Positions 25,535-35,541 of a stretch of 64,000 bases of DNA are shown one piece after another (positions within the stretch are counted from its first letter, which is position 1; each line of letters starts with the position of its first letter). The DNA is taken from positions 18,758,248-18,822,247 of the forward strand of contig NC_134519.1 of NCBI RefSeq assembly GCF_027942865.1. Direction: 5' to 3'. Under the pieces are notes generated by a model. That model saw nothing but the letters and a program-made list of their open reading frames with translations, was not told the origin of the DNA and did no database searches. Both the position numbers and the translations under genes were made by a program. The DNA comes from Odontesthes bonariensis (taxonomy: Eukaryota; Chordata; Actinopteri; Atheriniformes; Atherinopsidae).

Positions 25535-26721
25535 GGTCAGGCAACGACTACTTTAGTGAATTTTCCACCATTAAGTTACTGTGTGAGGCAGCTGGATTCT
25601 TGTGAGGTTGCACGGTCACATCAAGGAGATAATCCATCTTGTCAGGGTCTAAGCTATTCCGTTGTGCCAAATAGATCAAAGTTTAGAATCACACAACAAA
25701 CTTGAAAGAAGTTTTCAGATCCTATACTTGTGTAAAACTACCATTGGAGCAATTTTAAACTGCTCATCTAAAGAAAACTCTTGCTTAAGTAATGGCACAT
25801 GCATGTTTGATACAAAATGGAGTTTTAATTTCAATTGAAAGCTTTATATATGAGCACACTGACTTAACTTGTGGGCTCATCCAATGAATAATGGGAGAAT
25901 AAAAGAGGAAAGAAGAAAAAACACACTGCTGATACACAGCACTTTGACCGCTGTCAGTCAGCCTTTAATATGACACATACTGTAGCTACAGAGGAGCACG
26001 AAGGAGAGAGAGTTTGGGCTAACGTGAGGGTAGACACTGTTTTTTATGTTTTATGTGAATGTGTCTTCAGATCTTATGTAAGTGCTGATCATGAGGTGAT
26101 CGTGTCTTGGCAGCTCGGAGGCTAAGTAGTTGAACCGAATTGAAATAGTAGTTTGCTTTTGTGCAATCATGGTCTCGCTTTTTGAAAGATTACACACATT
26201 TAAAGACATTAAAAATAATGCAGGTTGTGAGACCCAATCTATTTCTTCTAAATGTTTGCAGAGATTGCACAGTAAACTCAATCTGAGACATGCGGGCAAT
26301 TTATTATCGTCAGTCAGGCCATCTGTGTTCAATACTGTGAACGCCACCAGAGCAAATCTGCACTTTTACCAATGTAGACATCTGTGCCATTAAAATTCAA
26401 TCTGCCGTTTGCCGCAAAAAATTGCAAACCAAATTTCATGAAACTTGGTGAAAAGGTGGAACTTTTGCAAGAAAGAAGCCATTAATTCCTGGTTCTAGTT
26501 ATGACCACTTTCTTTGAAATTGTGAAAACGGCCCATTAGACTCACTGAATCATCTACTCTTTAAGGCAAAATGCTGGTTACACAGGCTATTTTGATATTA
26601 ATATTCAGATACCAGACTCCTCAGAGGCATTTGTGCAAAGTAATGTAATGAAAATACCAGGTAATGGAGCATATCATATGAAAACAGCCACAGCTGTAAC
26701 GAGACAGCGCCACGTATATAT

Positions 26722-26763
<42 letters not shown>

Positions 26764-29700
26764 TTCTGTTTAGGATACAATTTGTAATCTCACCATCAGT
26801 TTTCAAGCTCTGCATTTTATCCAATATGTGTTGAAAGAGGACACTGGTTGACAAAACAAGATGTACTGTGGCATCGCTAACTCTGTCTCAGTGAGATTTC
26901 AATCAGTATTACAACAGAGGAACTCTCGCTGTTGCGATTCATTTTTCATGTCACATTAACGAGGAAAACCCCTGTCTCTTCGACAGGATTTTCCCTGAGT
27001 CACTGCGTTGGCTGCTGGCCACTCAGCAGTACTGCCGCTCCAAATGGATCATGGGACACATTGCAAAGAAGAATCGAGTGAACATGGAACTTGATGTGGA
27101 TAACATCCTTCCAGGTAATGGGCACGGCAATACCACGTTGTGATATTTTTTTGTTGCTCAATGTGTGCTATGTTGCATTCAAATACTGTACATTTGAACT
27201 TTGTATATTTTCTGCAGTGCTTTCTACCAAGTAACTCACTCTGTTTGAAAAGTGTTTGTTTCTCCAGCTGTGCTTTTCTAAATTAAACAGATTGACAAGG
27301 TTACGTCAATTTTTTTTTTTGGTCTTGTTACCATAGTAACATGCCCCTAAAGAGGTAGCAGTGGGTGTTGAACATTACATTATGACACTCTCAAACATTC
27401 ATTAATTTCATTATATCCTGAGTGAGTGGAGATGAGCTGACATGATGGTGGTCAGACGGCAGATGGATGCAGGTCAGACACTTTACGTCCAGGTTATCTC
27501 TCTGGTCTCAGGAGACCAGCCAGAGCCAAAGCAGACTGAACCGTGTTGTTGTCGTAACAGATTGCATTTGTATTGAGCTGTGACAGCACTGCTTCCCATG
27601 CTGTTTGTCTTACTGTTTTTGTCCTGTGATCAATTACTGCAGTTATCAATAGATTCTGAAAAATAAAAAGAACCACTATTGGGGGGGAAAAAAAGTCTCA
27701 AAGAGGAACCAGTATGAGTGAAACTGACTGCACTCTTTAGACTGTGTGCTGATGCAGCATTTAGAGGAAGAAAATACATTACCATAAGCTTTAGCTGTCT
27801 CTGGTCTTGAGTTTATAGAAATAGACTGTTCCTAACCCTGATTGTACAGTTTCTCTCTTTCAAGTTCATTTTTTGGACACTGACCGTCCTTACTACTGAT
27901 AAAGAAGAAGAGTTCTAGCACATAGGCATGGGTGCTGCATGTGCAAGGTCTGACTAGGCCATCTTTGGCAAACGAGCTGAATGATTAGCAGAGATCTGAG
28001 AAGGAAAAATCTTACTCAGTGATTTGAAGATTGGCCAAGAAGTGAGTGGAAAGCCTGAGGGCATCAGCCAGCGATAACCTTGAGGGGGTGATACGGAATG
28101 CTGACACATTTCTGAGTCAATATGAAAATACAGTAGCACATATCAGTGTTGTGTTTCTATGGCAACCTGCAGTCCAATACCAAAACATCAACTGTTTGCT
28201 GTGTCACATATCACTTGTGGGGCAGGGGTGCTGCTTGCTCAGAATCACATCGTTTGTGAGCACTGTCAGACCTGTATCACAAAGCAGCAGGTCACTAGCT
28301 GTGTGGGCTGACACCTTCTCATTAAAAATGCATGTGGAATTTTCTGCAGATGGAATGAAGTAGGGCTGTCCTTGCTTGACTCGTCAAAGCAGCCAGACTG
28401 CTGTCGAACTTTCCTTGAGAGAACTTGATTTACGTAGTAATGTTAAAGGAAACTTCTGGAAAAATTCAGCCTTATTTTCCATTGTATTTGATGGAATATT
28501 GATCAGACGCAAAAATTGTTTGCAGTCTGATCAATATTAAGTAAGACTGTCATGATCAGGCACCCGCTCCTGCTGTGTGATAACGTAGGAAAAAGTTCTA
28601 CATTAGACTGCGGCAACAAAATATAGAGTAAAATGTTGAGAGTAACTTTGTAAGACTGGGGCAGGCTGAAGTTGTGCTAAATAAGGATGTATAGACTTCT
28701 GTACTTTGCACCTTGCTGACAACTGCTGTCTCTCAGCACAAAGGCCCCTGGCTTGAATGTCTATCAGTATGGAAGTCGCATGTTCTGTCTAGATTCTTTC
28801 CAAGTACTTTGGCTTCTACCCACAGTCCAAAAACATGTTAACTGGTGACCATATTGAGTGTGAGCGTGGATGTTGTTTGTCTATTGGTCCTGCGATAGAC
28901 TGCCTATCAGTCCAGGGTGGACACTGCCGCCCAATCGCAGCTGGGATAGGTCTTAGCCCCCCCAGTGACCCTGAAAGAGTTGAAGCAAGTATGGAAATCA
29001 AATAAGGGAAGGAAGTTGTCCCTTTATATCTGAATACAAAAATTGTTGCGTCCATCATTTTCGAATATGGCATAGTTTTACATGTTACTGCTGATAACAC
29101 TGTGGATTTTATATTTTGGGGCAGAGATTAGGAGTACGGCCTCTTCTACAGGCACCCTTACACCACTGTTTACAAACCCCTTCAAAAGAAAATTAAGCAT
29201 AGGAGGAAAATACTCAGAATTTTCATTTGTGATATTAAAGAATAATATACATAATATCCTAAAAAAAACAAGTACACCTGTTCAAAGAGCAGGTTATGAT
29301 TTATTTTAATTTTTTTTACTTGGTGTGTTTGTTTCCAGAACTCCAAAGAGCTCTTCAAAAAAAGCCCAAAAAGACATGCATCGTGAAAATGGTTGGGACG
29401 AGGAACCTGTGGAAGAACATTGTTGTTCTATGCGTCAACTCGTAAGTATTGGTCCTGTGTATTTGTGCCTAGTAGGACGGTGATGTGTCGAGTTTCTAAT
29501 GTATGTATTTGAATGAGGATCTGAAAACTATGAGGGGGAGGAATGCAGGTACATGCTTATATGCACGTGTGGGGGCAAAGCCAGTCAGAGACGCCATTTT
29601 GTGCACTCAGGATGCCACTATCAACCTGCAAGTTCGATGCAGAATTGATCTTTAGCCTGCACGTCCACATAAGCTGCTCTCTGTTTTCATCTCCAATGGG

Positions 29701-32700
29701 ATCTCCCCTCTCCTCAATCCCACCATCTGAGACCTCATCAGTAGCTCAGCCGACCCAGCTTTATCTCTGCTTCAGTGCATGGTGTCCCTGAATCCCTCAG
29801 TCAGCTTAAATTTTACATGAGATTTGTCCTTAGGAAACATTACACAACCAGGAAGGGAGGTTGTGAGTGTTTGCTCGTATTCTTCTGTGTGCCTGTGAGG
29901 TGTATTCTGTCATTAAGTCAGTGTTTACATGTTTGCAATTTTGTGACATTCGTGGAGGCGAAAGACGCCATGTTGATATTAAATTGTTCCCTTTCCTCTT
30001 CCCTCTCCTCCCAACTATTTAATCTGTTTGATTTTCAGGAGCAGTTCTGTTTTCTCTGTTGTTGCTGCTGTCTCAAGGCCAATATCCCTTTTTATAGCCT
30101 CTGTATGTTGTGATGTTTTCCCAGTGCTTTTAGCTAACTGCTTATCCCTGTGCATATCTTTACCCAGGCTAACAGGTTATGGGATCCACCACTGCTTTGC
30201 CCGCAGCATGATGGATCAGGACGTCCAAGAAATCACTATGTTTCACAACTTCTATGCTGACTATTACACAATGGCGGGCATTGCGGTGGCATCGTGCATT
30301 GCACTGTGCCCAGCTGTAGGCCTGATGGGTCGGCGTGGTGGCCTTCTTATGTTCATGATCGTCACTGCCCTGGCTTCGCTGCTGCAGCTTGGTCTGCTCA
30401 ACTGTAAGTAATATATGAAAAATGCATATTCTTGGATGTGAAATCCCCCTCTCATTCTTGAGAAGTGACAACACTGATGTAGTTCACTGAGTTTGAGCAT
30501 TGCTTGAAGCACTAAGGATTAGAGAAACCAAAGGGAAATTGGATATAGATTTCTCAATCGGGCTTCGTTGCATCAAGAGAAACTTTTTTTCCAAAAATTT
30601 TTTAGGGCTAAAATAAACACAAGACATAAAGTTTAGAATCCGTCCTTTGTTCAGTGAGACTGCTGAAGAAAGAAACCTCGAAGTTCCAGTGGTGGAGGCC
30701 AGTCCAAGAAGCGACTGTTTGTTTCAAAGTGAAAGAGATTGTTTTTGTCCTTGACCTGTCATGCTTTGTGTGTACTGATGCCAGGTCAGCAACATAACGT
30801 TAGGTAAGAAAATGACCTCCACTCAGCCCAAAGTGCTCTTTATAGAGTTGGTTTATCATTGTTGTTTTTAATAAAGCAATTGACCAAGAACAAAAACACG
30901 AAAAGGTGTGTTTTGGTATTTAACACAGTCAGACAGGAACTTTTATTGTGACTCAGGTGAACAGTTAATGTTTAGTTAGAAGGTCATAGTAGTAAATGCA
31001 CATGTAATGAAATTAATAGTTTCACAGTCCTGATGTGGTCCATGCATCCAAACTGTCACACTTCTACTACAAACTGGAACACTTGAATATAGCAGAGATA
31101 TTGCTTACATCATTGATGGCACATGCTTTAGATATGTTGTGTCGAAAAAGCTCTCTGTGAATATATGTGCGTCACATGTTCAGAGGCACTAACTGCCCTC
31201 GAAAGTGAAACATTATGACCTTTGACAGTTTTTACCCCCATGTGAAACATTCTTGTTGTTGGGAACTCTGTTACTTTTAGTTATTTCTAGTGGAGTAACA
31301 GGACATGATTACACTGTTTTAGTCAATGTGTACCAAAAGTTCTCCAGATGATAAAAACAGCCCATCGGTTTATTCAGTTACAAACAAGCTAGACGTATTG
31401 TTTAACCTGAGTCAACACATCAAGGTTATGCTTATGTGTCATGTTCCCTCTGAAGCAGCTTGTGTCATTACACTGTTGACAAGCTTTCAACATGTTCATT
31501 TTTTTAAAACCGAATGTTTGAGTCTGATTTTAACTTCTTGTTTGAGTGCCCAAGATGAATTTCTCACTGATGCCCGTCTGTTTTTCTCTTTAACTCTAGT
31601 GCTGGGGAAGTACAGTTACCATCTAAATATAAGTAGGTACATCTGTTTATTCACAGTCTTCTTACTTGTGTTTTCTTAAAATGTTTAAGAAGAATAACTG
31701 ATCCGTAATTGAGTAATCTTGCTCAGATGTTTTTTCCGCTGTCGTATTTATTAGCTTTACATTCTTTCAATGTGTGATTTGGATTGTTTTGCGGCATGAC
31801 TCAAACCATTTAGGTTGCAGCATTTTATTGATGAGGTTTTCAAAATGAGCTGCATTAGGGACACACTAGCCCTGGAGATGAAGTCCATGATGTAATTATG
31901 ACAGTCTTTCCACTTATTTATTACCGTTTTGTTGAGGAGGATGAGGCTCTTTGTATCTGAATGCACTGTTCTCCTCCGTTCCTCTCTACACTGAAGCAAG
32001 CACTGATCACGGAGCACTCTCTCCTGATCCCTGCGCCATCCTCTCCATGTCTTATTATTAACGCTCTGTATGCGAGCCATTTTAGGATTAAACGTGTCTT
32101 TTGTTCACCAAGCCTGTTTCTCCCTTAAATCATCAAAATAAACTGTAGCGTGTGGAAGGCACATAATTTACTTTGACCAATTTTATTGCCACTTTACCAG
32201 AAGGATGTCTCGATGTAGATGGAAAGTTATTTTGTTCTTTCAAAACAACCTGTCATGTGGCTTCATTATCTTTAAATGATGAAATATTTAATACTCTCAA
32301 TTCTAAACCCTTATTCTTTAGGAAAGCACATTTAGTAAGCAGTATGTCCATTTGATATTGGATGTAATATACAGTGTCTGTATATAATGAATTGAGCTAA
32401 AACGCTGAAATAATGCATTTTTATAGAATAATACTCAATGCAAACAGTTAGAAAAGATCCCTTTACAAAGCATAGAAAAGAAAAATGTTTCCCCCTGTCA
32501 TTTATATACATACACAGCACTGTTACCCATACAGTAATTACACAGTGCCCACTGCTTTGTTTGCAGATAGCTCAGATAAGCTGAAAAAGAACTTCTCCGT
32601 CGCTTTCTCCATCATCGGTATGTTCTCCTCCCACGCAGTCAGCAACCTGAGCATCTTCTTCTGTGCTGAGATCACCCCCACTGTGATCAGGTAAACTTAA

Positions 32701-34968
32701 TGCAAGACCAGGACTGTACCATCCGAGGATTGTGGGGGGTGTATGTTCTTGCACATCTGACTTTTAAAGATAATCAAGTTAACTGATGTTGGCCATTTTT
32801 AGGGCTTCTTTATACTGCTTTTTTTCAATTGTTTTGTTCAGCTAATAATGTAGCTCACACAGTAGTTGCTCTTCATCAATACAATCCATTCTGCAGTTGG
32901 TTTAACAGCTCCACCACCTGTTAAATGATGGACTTAATTCTAGAACTGTGGGAAATAACAAACTCTCATCGTTCAGAGTCAAATGTAATGCACATCTTGT
33001 GCAAATTACCCATCTCCTTTGAGAATATATGACTCTACTCTTTATATTCATTGTGTAGGGTTATTTAAAAGGTGCTGTTCTAATGAAGGTGTTTCTAGAG
33101 CACCATCTGGTGGTGCAAAAACGAGAGGAATGTACTGCATTTAGAGGACATTGTTGGTGGAACTGCAGCACACTCTGGTGCCGTTTGATAAAATGACAGA
33201 CCAGAATGGTGCATCACAAAAGAATAAGCACTTTCTGCTTATGTCAGTGACTTAGGTGAACATTTAGGACTTGGTGGTTGACTGTCTTAAAATCAGTCAG
33301 TCAACCACCCTGACTGACCAGCATTTATAGGAGCTTTAACAATATGTGTGATCTTTCCTACATTTTACCAGGTAATCACAATTTCTCTCTCCTCATAGGG
33401 GTGGTGGTCTGGGCCTGGTGCTAGCCAGTGCTGGCTTTGGCATGCTCACTGCCCCAATCATGGAACTTCACAATCAAAAGGGCTACTTTCTTCACCACAT
33501 CATTTTTGCCTGCTGCACTCTCATTTGCATAATTTGCATTCTCCTGTTGCCTGAGACACGCTACCAACCTCTCCCTGAGACCTTGGCTGATGGCGAGAGC
33601 TACACTCGTCAACCTCTACTTCCCCCGAGGAGACCTGGAGAACAGCGGCTATTGCTGGCCCCGTCTGAGAGCAGCAGGGACTATACCAGAGTGCATGATA
33701 CGCCACTCCATGAGGCAGCAGCCACGGCAGTGTCAACCATGGACTCCACTGCCTCTTCAGCCGTGGACTTAACTGTCCCATTGGCTGGAGAAATGTCTGC
33801 CTGCATGCACATGGAGGTGCACCCTAGGAAGCCTGAGCTTAAAGACCCCAACGGTCACTCTGTTTCATCTTCATCCCCGACTCCTGTAACAGCCCTGGGT
33901 AAAGATGGCATCATACATGCAAGCAAAGAGCAATCGTTGTCTTCCACTTCTTTACACAAAGCTCCATGCATCACAGACCCACTTCTACCTGATGCAGAAG
34001 AAACTCCTGCAACAGTCCTGGATTCTGTTGAGCCACAGACAAATTGTACCCCTCTTGAATTAAATGACATTGCTCCTTCTCCCACAAGCGAAGATGGCTC
34101 AGGCCCTGCCGCTTCACAGGACTCTTCCTCTCCCTCCCTCCCCCAAACCGTGCCCGCTTCTTTATTGATCTGCACCACGCCCGTTCTTGAGCCCCCACCT
34201 AGCTCCACGTTGGAGTCTCCAAACCCCTTGGATAACGATATTGACACAATCATCACAGCGTCTGACCCATCTTTATGCGAGGATGCTCATTCCACTTCTA
34301 CAAACTCCCCCACTCCATCAATGCATGACGGTCTCCCTCCATCTCCTGTTCCCTCTCCTGTTCCCTCTCCTGTTCCCTCTCCCCTTCCTGGGACAGACTG
34401 TGACATTCCCTCTCATCCTCCATCCTTCATTAGCCCAAACTCTGACATTCCCATCCAGTTAGACATAGCAGATGAAGCTACATTTACTCCTTCCATTAGA
34501 GACTCCCAGTCTGCACAGTTAGATTCTACCTCTCCTTATGTTAAAGATGGACCTACTCATCCTTCTACTCCCCCGAGTCCTGACACTATTTCACCATCAC
34601 CCACACCTCCTCCACCTATTGACTCAGGCCATATGACCTCAGTAGAATCCTCCATTCCCCCTACAATGCATACTGTCATCACTGCAGTGTCTCCTCCTGT
34701 CCTCCCTGTCACAGACATTATGAATACCCTGACTCCAGAATCAGCCATCCTGACTGTCTCAGACATTGTACCAGAACCCGTAGTTGCCCTTGTCTTGGAT
34801 TCAGTACCAAGTTCCATTATAGATTTAGGTTCTACAGAAGCAGAAGCTCCTTCGTCTTTAATGGACTGTACCGTATCCTCCCCCATAGACTCTGGTGTCC
34901 TTTCTGTCAGTCACAAGGAGAGCGCCAGCACAGAAAACAACATTGTGAGTAGCACATCGTCATCGTGA
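5984..34968 (+). CDS. slc22a23: Solute carrier family 22 member 23 (orphan organic-ion transporter), complete
   Basis: Coding exons: 5984-6421, 12473-12576, 12666-12820, 25111-25279, 26987-27114, 29339-29441, 30168-30403, 31600-31632, 32567-32690, 33399-34968. They sum to 3060 nt (1019 aa plus stop) and all junctions are GT-AG with matching phases. Exon lengths 104, 155 and 169 for exons 2-4 are as I recall for the SLC22 family. The protein is a 12-TM major facilitator of the plasma membrane. Stretches nearly identical to remembered human SLC22A23 include LTWIPALFIGFSQ, STLRFFEGFCLAG, SLTGYGIHHCFARSMM and FFCAEITPTVIR. Human SLC22A23 has no firmly assigned substrate, so none is claimed. The start is the ATG in 'gcgatgg', which gives MALVQ and fits the human MAI start; an in-frame ATG at 5909 would add 25 residues. 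Oddity: a C-terminal tail of about 470 residues, against roughly 140 or fewer in human. Confidence 0.95.
6422..12472 (+). other. slc22a23 intron 1
   Basis: 6.05 kb. Contains (GT)40 followed by G10 (7111-7200), a G14 run (7489-7502) and a short GT repeat near 12019-12038. Otherwise I see AT-rich sequence with unrecognised short open frames, including 122 codons at 10277-10645 in a pyrimidine-rich tract. Confidence 0.85.
7111..7200 (+). repeat. (GT)40 microsatellite followed by G10
   Basis: Uninterrupted GT dinucleotides at 7111-7190, then ten G. Lies in slc22a23 intron 1. Confidence 0.95.
12473..12820 (+). CDS. slc22a23: slc22a23 exons 2-3: TM2 to TM4 region
   Basis: Exon 2 (12473-12576) and exon 3 (12666-12820) are separated by an 89-base intron; Trp is split across the junction (TG|G). 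They contain the MFS loop 2-3 signature region GILADWFGRHP and the strongly conserved STLRFFEGFCLAG. Exon 3 ends at A, which completes Arg with exon 4. Confidence 0.95.
12821..25110 (+). other. slc22a23 intron 3
   Basis: 12.3 kb, the largest intron. Contains a dispersed-repeat half (13190-13410), A/T homopolymers (near 13625, 17935, 20387, 21655) and many short open frames without recognised domains. A 184-codon minus-strand frame (24599-25153) runs into exon 4 and is treated as antisense noise. Confidence 0.85.
13190..13410 (+). repeat. Teleost dispersed repeat, second half
   Basis: Wording such as 'gacaatttagagtcgccaat', 'gggagaacatgcaaactcca' and 'cacagaaaggcccccagccg' is the second half of the repeat whose first half is at 2120. 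Known from many fish genomes. Lies in slc22a23 intron 3. Confidence 0.8.
25111..25279 (+). CDS. slc22a23: slc22a23 exon 4: TM5-TM6 region
   Basis: 169 nt. Encodes the end of Arg, then IELCLPGWRFSMTMVASF and the conserved LCRDWQVLQ. Ends inside a Trp codon (TG|G), which is completed by exon 5. The acceptor is preceded by a T-rich tract. Confidence 0.95.
25280..26986 (+). other. slc22a23 intron 4
   Basis: 1.7 kb. Contains an A-rich tract (25500-25535) and a (GT)18 microsatellite at 26725-26760. I see no gene. Confidence 0.85.
26725..26760 (+). repeat. (GT)18 microsatellite
   Basis: Uninterrupted GT repeat followed by T-rich sequence, in slc22a23 intron 4. Confidence 0.95.
26987..27114 (+). 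CDS. slc22a23: slc22a23 exon 5: PESLRWL loop
   Basis: 128 nt. Encodes IFPESLRWLLATQQ, where PESLRW is the SLC22 signature after TM6, then a cytosolic loop (KKNRVNMELDVDNILP). Ends one base into Glu. Confidence 0.95.
27115..29338 (+). other. slc22a23 intron 5
   Basis: 2.2 kb. Holds a perfect-armed 44-base palindrome (28495-28538) and a reverse copy of the dispersed repeat (28815-28995). No gene seen. Confidence 0.85.
28815..28995 (-). repeat. Teleost dispersed repeat, reverse copy
   Basis: Reads 'cacagtccaaaaacatgtta' to 'gctgggataggtcttagccc' on plus, the reverse complement of the repeat also seen at 2120 and 13190. This copy spans the junction of both halves but has diverged. Confidence 0.75.
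29339..29441 (+). CDS. slc22a23: slc22a23 exon 6: cytosolic loop to TM7
   Basis: 103 nt. Encodes ELQRALQKKPKKTCIVKMVG then TRNLWKNIVVLCVNS, nearly the same as remembered human sequence. The Ser codon TC|G is split with exon 7. Confidence 0.95.
29442..30167 (+). other. slc22a23 intron 6
   Basis: 0.73 kb. A 112-codon plus-strand open frame (29775-30113) has no recognised domain, and no splice logic supports it as an exon. Confidence 0.8.
30168..30403 (+). CDS. slc22a23: slc22a23 exon 7: TM7-TM9 region
   Basis: 236 nt. Encodes LTGYGIHHCFARSMM, FYADYYTMAGIAVASCIA, LMGRRGGLLMFMIVTALAS and LLQLGLLN. Among the best conserved parts relative to human SLC22A23. Ends one base into Leu. Confidence 0.95.
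30404..31599 (+). other. slc22a23 intron 7
   Basis: 1.2 kb AT-rich sequence with no repeat or gene that I recognise. Confidence 0.8.
31600..31632 (+). CDS. slc22a23: slc22a23 exon 8: 33-nt microexon
   Basis: Between 'taactctag' and gtaggt, the 33 bases supply LLGKYSYHLNI plus one base. This joins LLN of exon 7 to NSSDKLKKNFSVAF of exon 9 in frame, matching the human LIGKYSQ region. A second possible donor four bases downstream would shift the frame and create a stop, so the first donor is used. The length is a multiple of three, so skipping would keep the frame. Confidence 0.85.
31633..32566 (+). other. slc22a23 intron 8
   Basis: 0.93 kb; nothing recognised. Confidence 0.8.
32567..32690 (+). 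CDS. slc22a23: slc22a23 exon 9: TM10-TM11 region
   Basis: 124 nt. Encodes KLKKNFSVAFSIIGMFSSHA, VSNLSIFFCAEITPTVI and two bases of Arg. Close to remembered human sequence. Confidence 0.95.
32691..33398 (+). other. slc22a23 intron 9
   Basis: 0.7 kb. A perfect 12-bp stem (33273-33284 with 33298-33309) is the only structure noticed. Confidence 0.8.
33399..34968 (+). CDS. slc22a23: slc22a23 exon 10: TM12 and long disordered tail
   Basis: 1570 nt including the TGA stop. Residues 497-550 hold GGGLGLVLASAGFGMLTAPI and TM12 ending ILLLPETR. The next stretch, LADGESYTRQPLLPPRR, corresponds to the human ISNGEHYTRQPLLPHKK, so the frame is real there. Human ends soon after; here the frame stays open for about 400 more residues, rich in Ser, Pro and Thr and acidic rather than basic, including PSPVPSPVPSPVPSPLP encoded by a 12-base repeat at 34337-34388. 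Predicted intrinsically disordered; no domain recognised. The single open frame over 1.4 kb argues against a sequencing artefact. Confidence 0.9.
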
Positions 34969-35502
34969 TTCAGTGCTGCAGCCAGAAAATGAAGCTTTAA
35001 ATGTTGCACCAGGAGGCAGCCACCCACATTTATCCCGCAGGAGGAGGAGGAGGAGGAGGAGGGGGGAGGGGACCTTCCTGCTCAGACTTCAGGTACTTCA
35101 TGAAGACTGTTCCCACCTGGAGTTGAGTAGACATGTCTTACAGAGCTGCTTTATGTTTCTCAATGCCCCACCCCTACCTTCCTCCCCTCTTCGTGCATTT
35201 AGCCAATAAATGAGACCACACAAGTGAAGAGTGCCACTCGCTGGTTTGTTTCAATGTGACAGGAACTTAAGCTTTTCAGTAATGTCACTGGAAATCACCA
35301 GCGTTAAAAAAAACTACTCTTATGATTTAAATGGATGGGGAAATCACTGTCTGTCATTTTGAAGACGATGCCCACAATCACTGAGACATGCCATCAGCAC
35401 TGGTGAAGAATGCAACGATGCTAAAAACATGAAAACATAAAAAAAAAAAAGAATCAACGGTACTTTCACTCAAAGAAAATGATCATCTCATGTATTTGTA
35501 TT

Positions 35503-35541
<39 letters not shown>

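Noticed and set aside
31633-31636. Alternative donor four bases downstream of slc22a23 exon 8
   Set aside because: Using it shifts the frame and creates a stop at the junction with exon 9.
33855-34256. 133-codon minus-strand frame opposite the Slc22a23 tail
   Set aside because: Antisense to the coding tail; the Ser/Pro-rich sense strand naturally lacks stops on the reverse.
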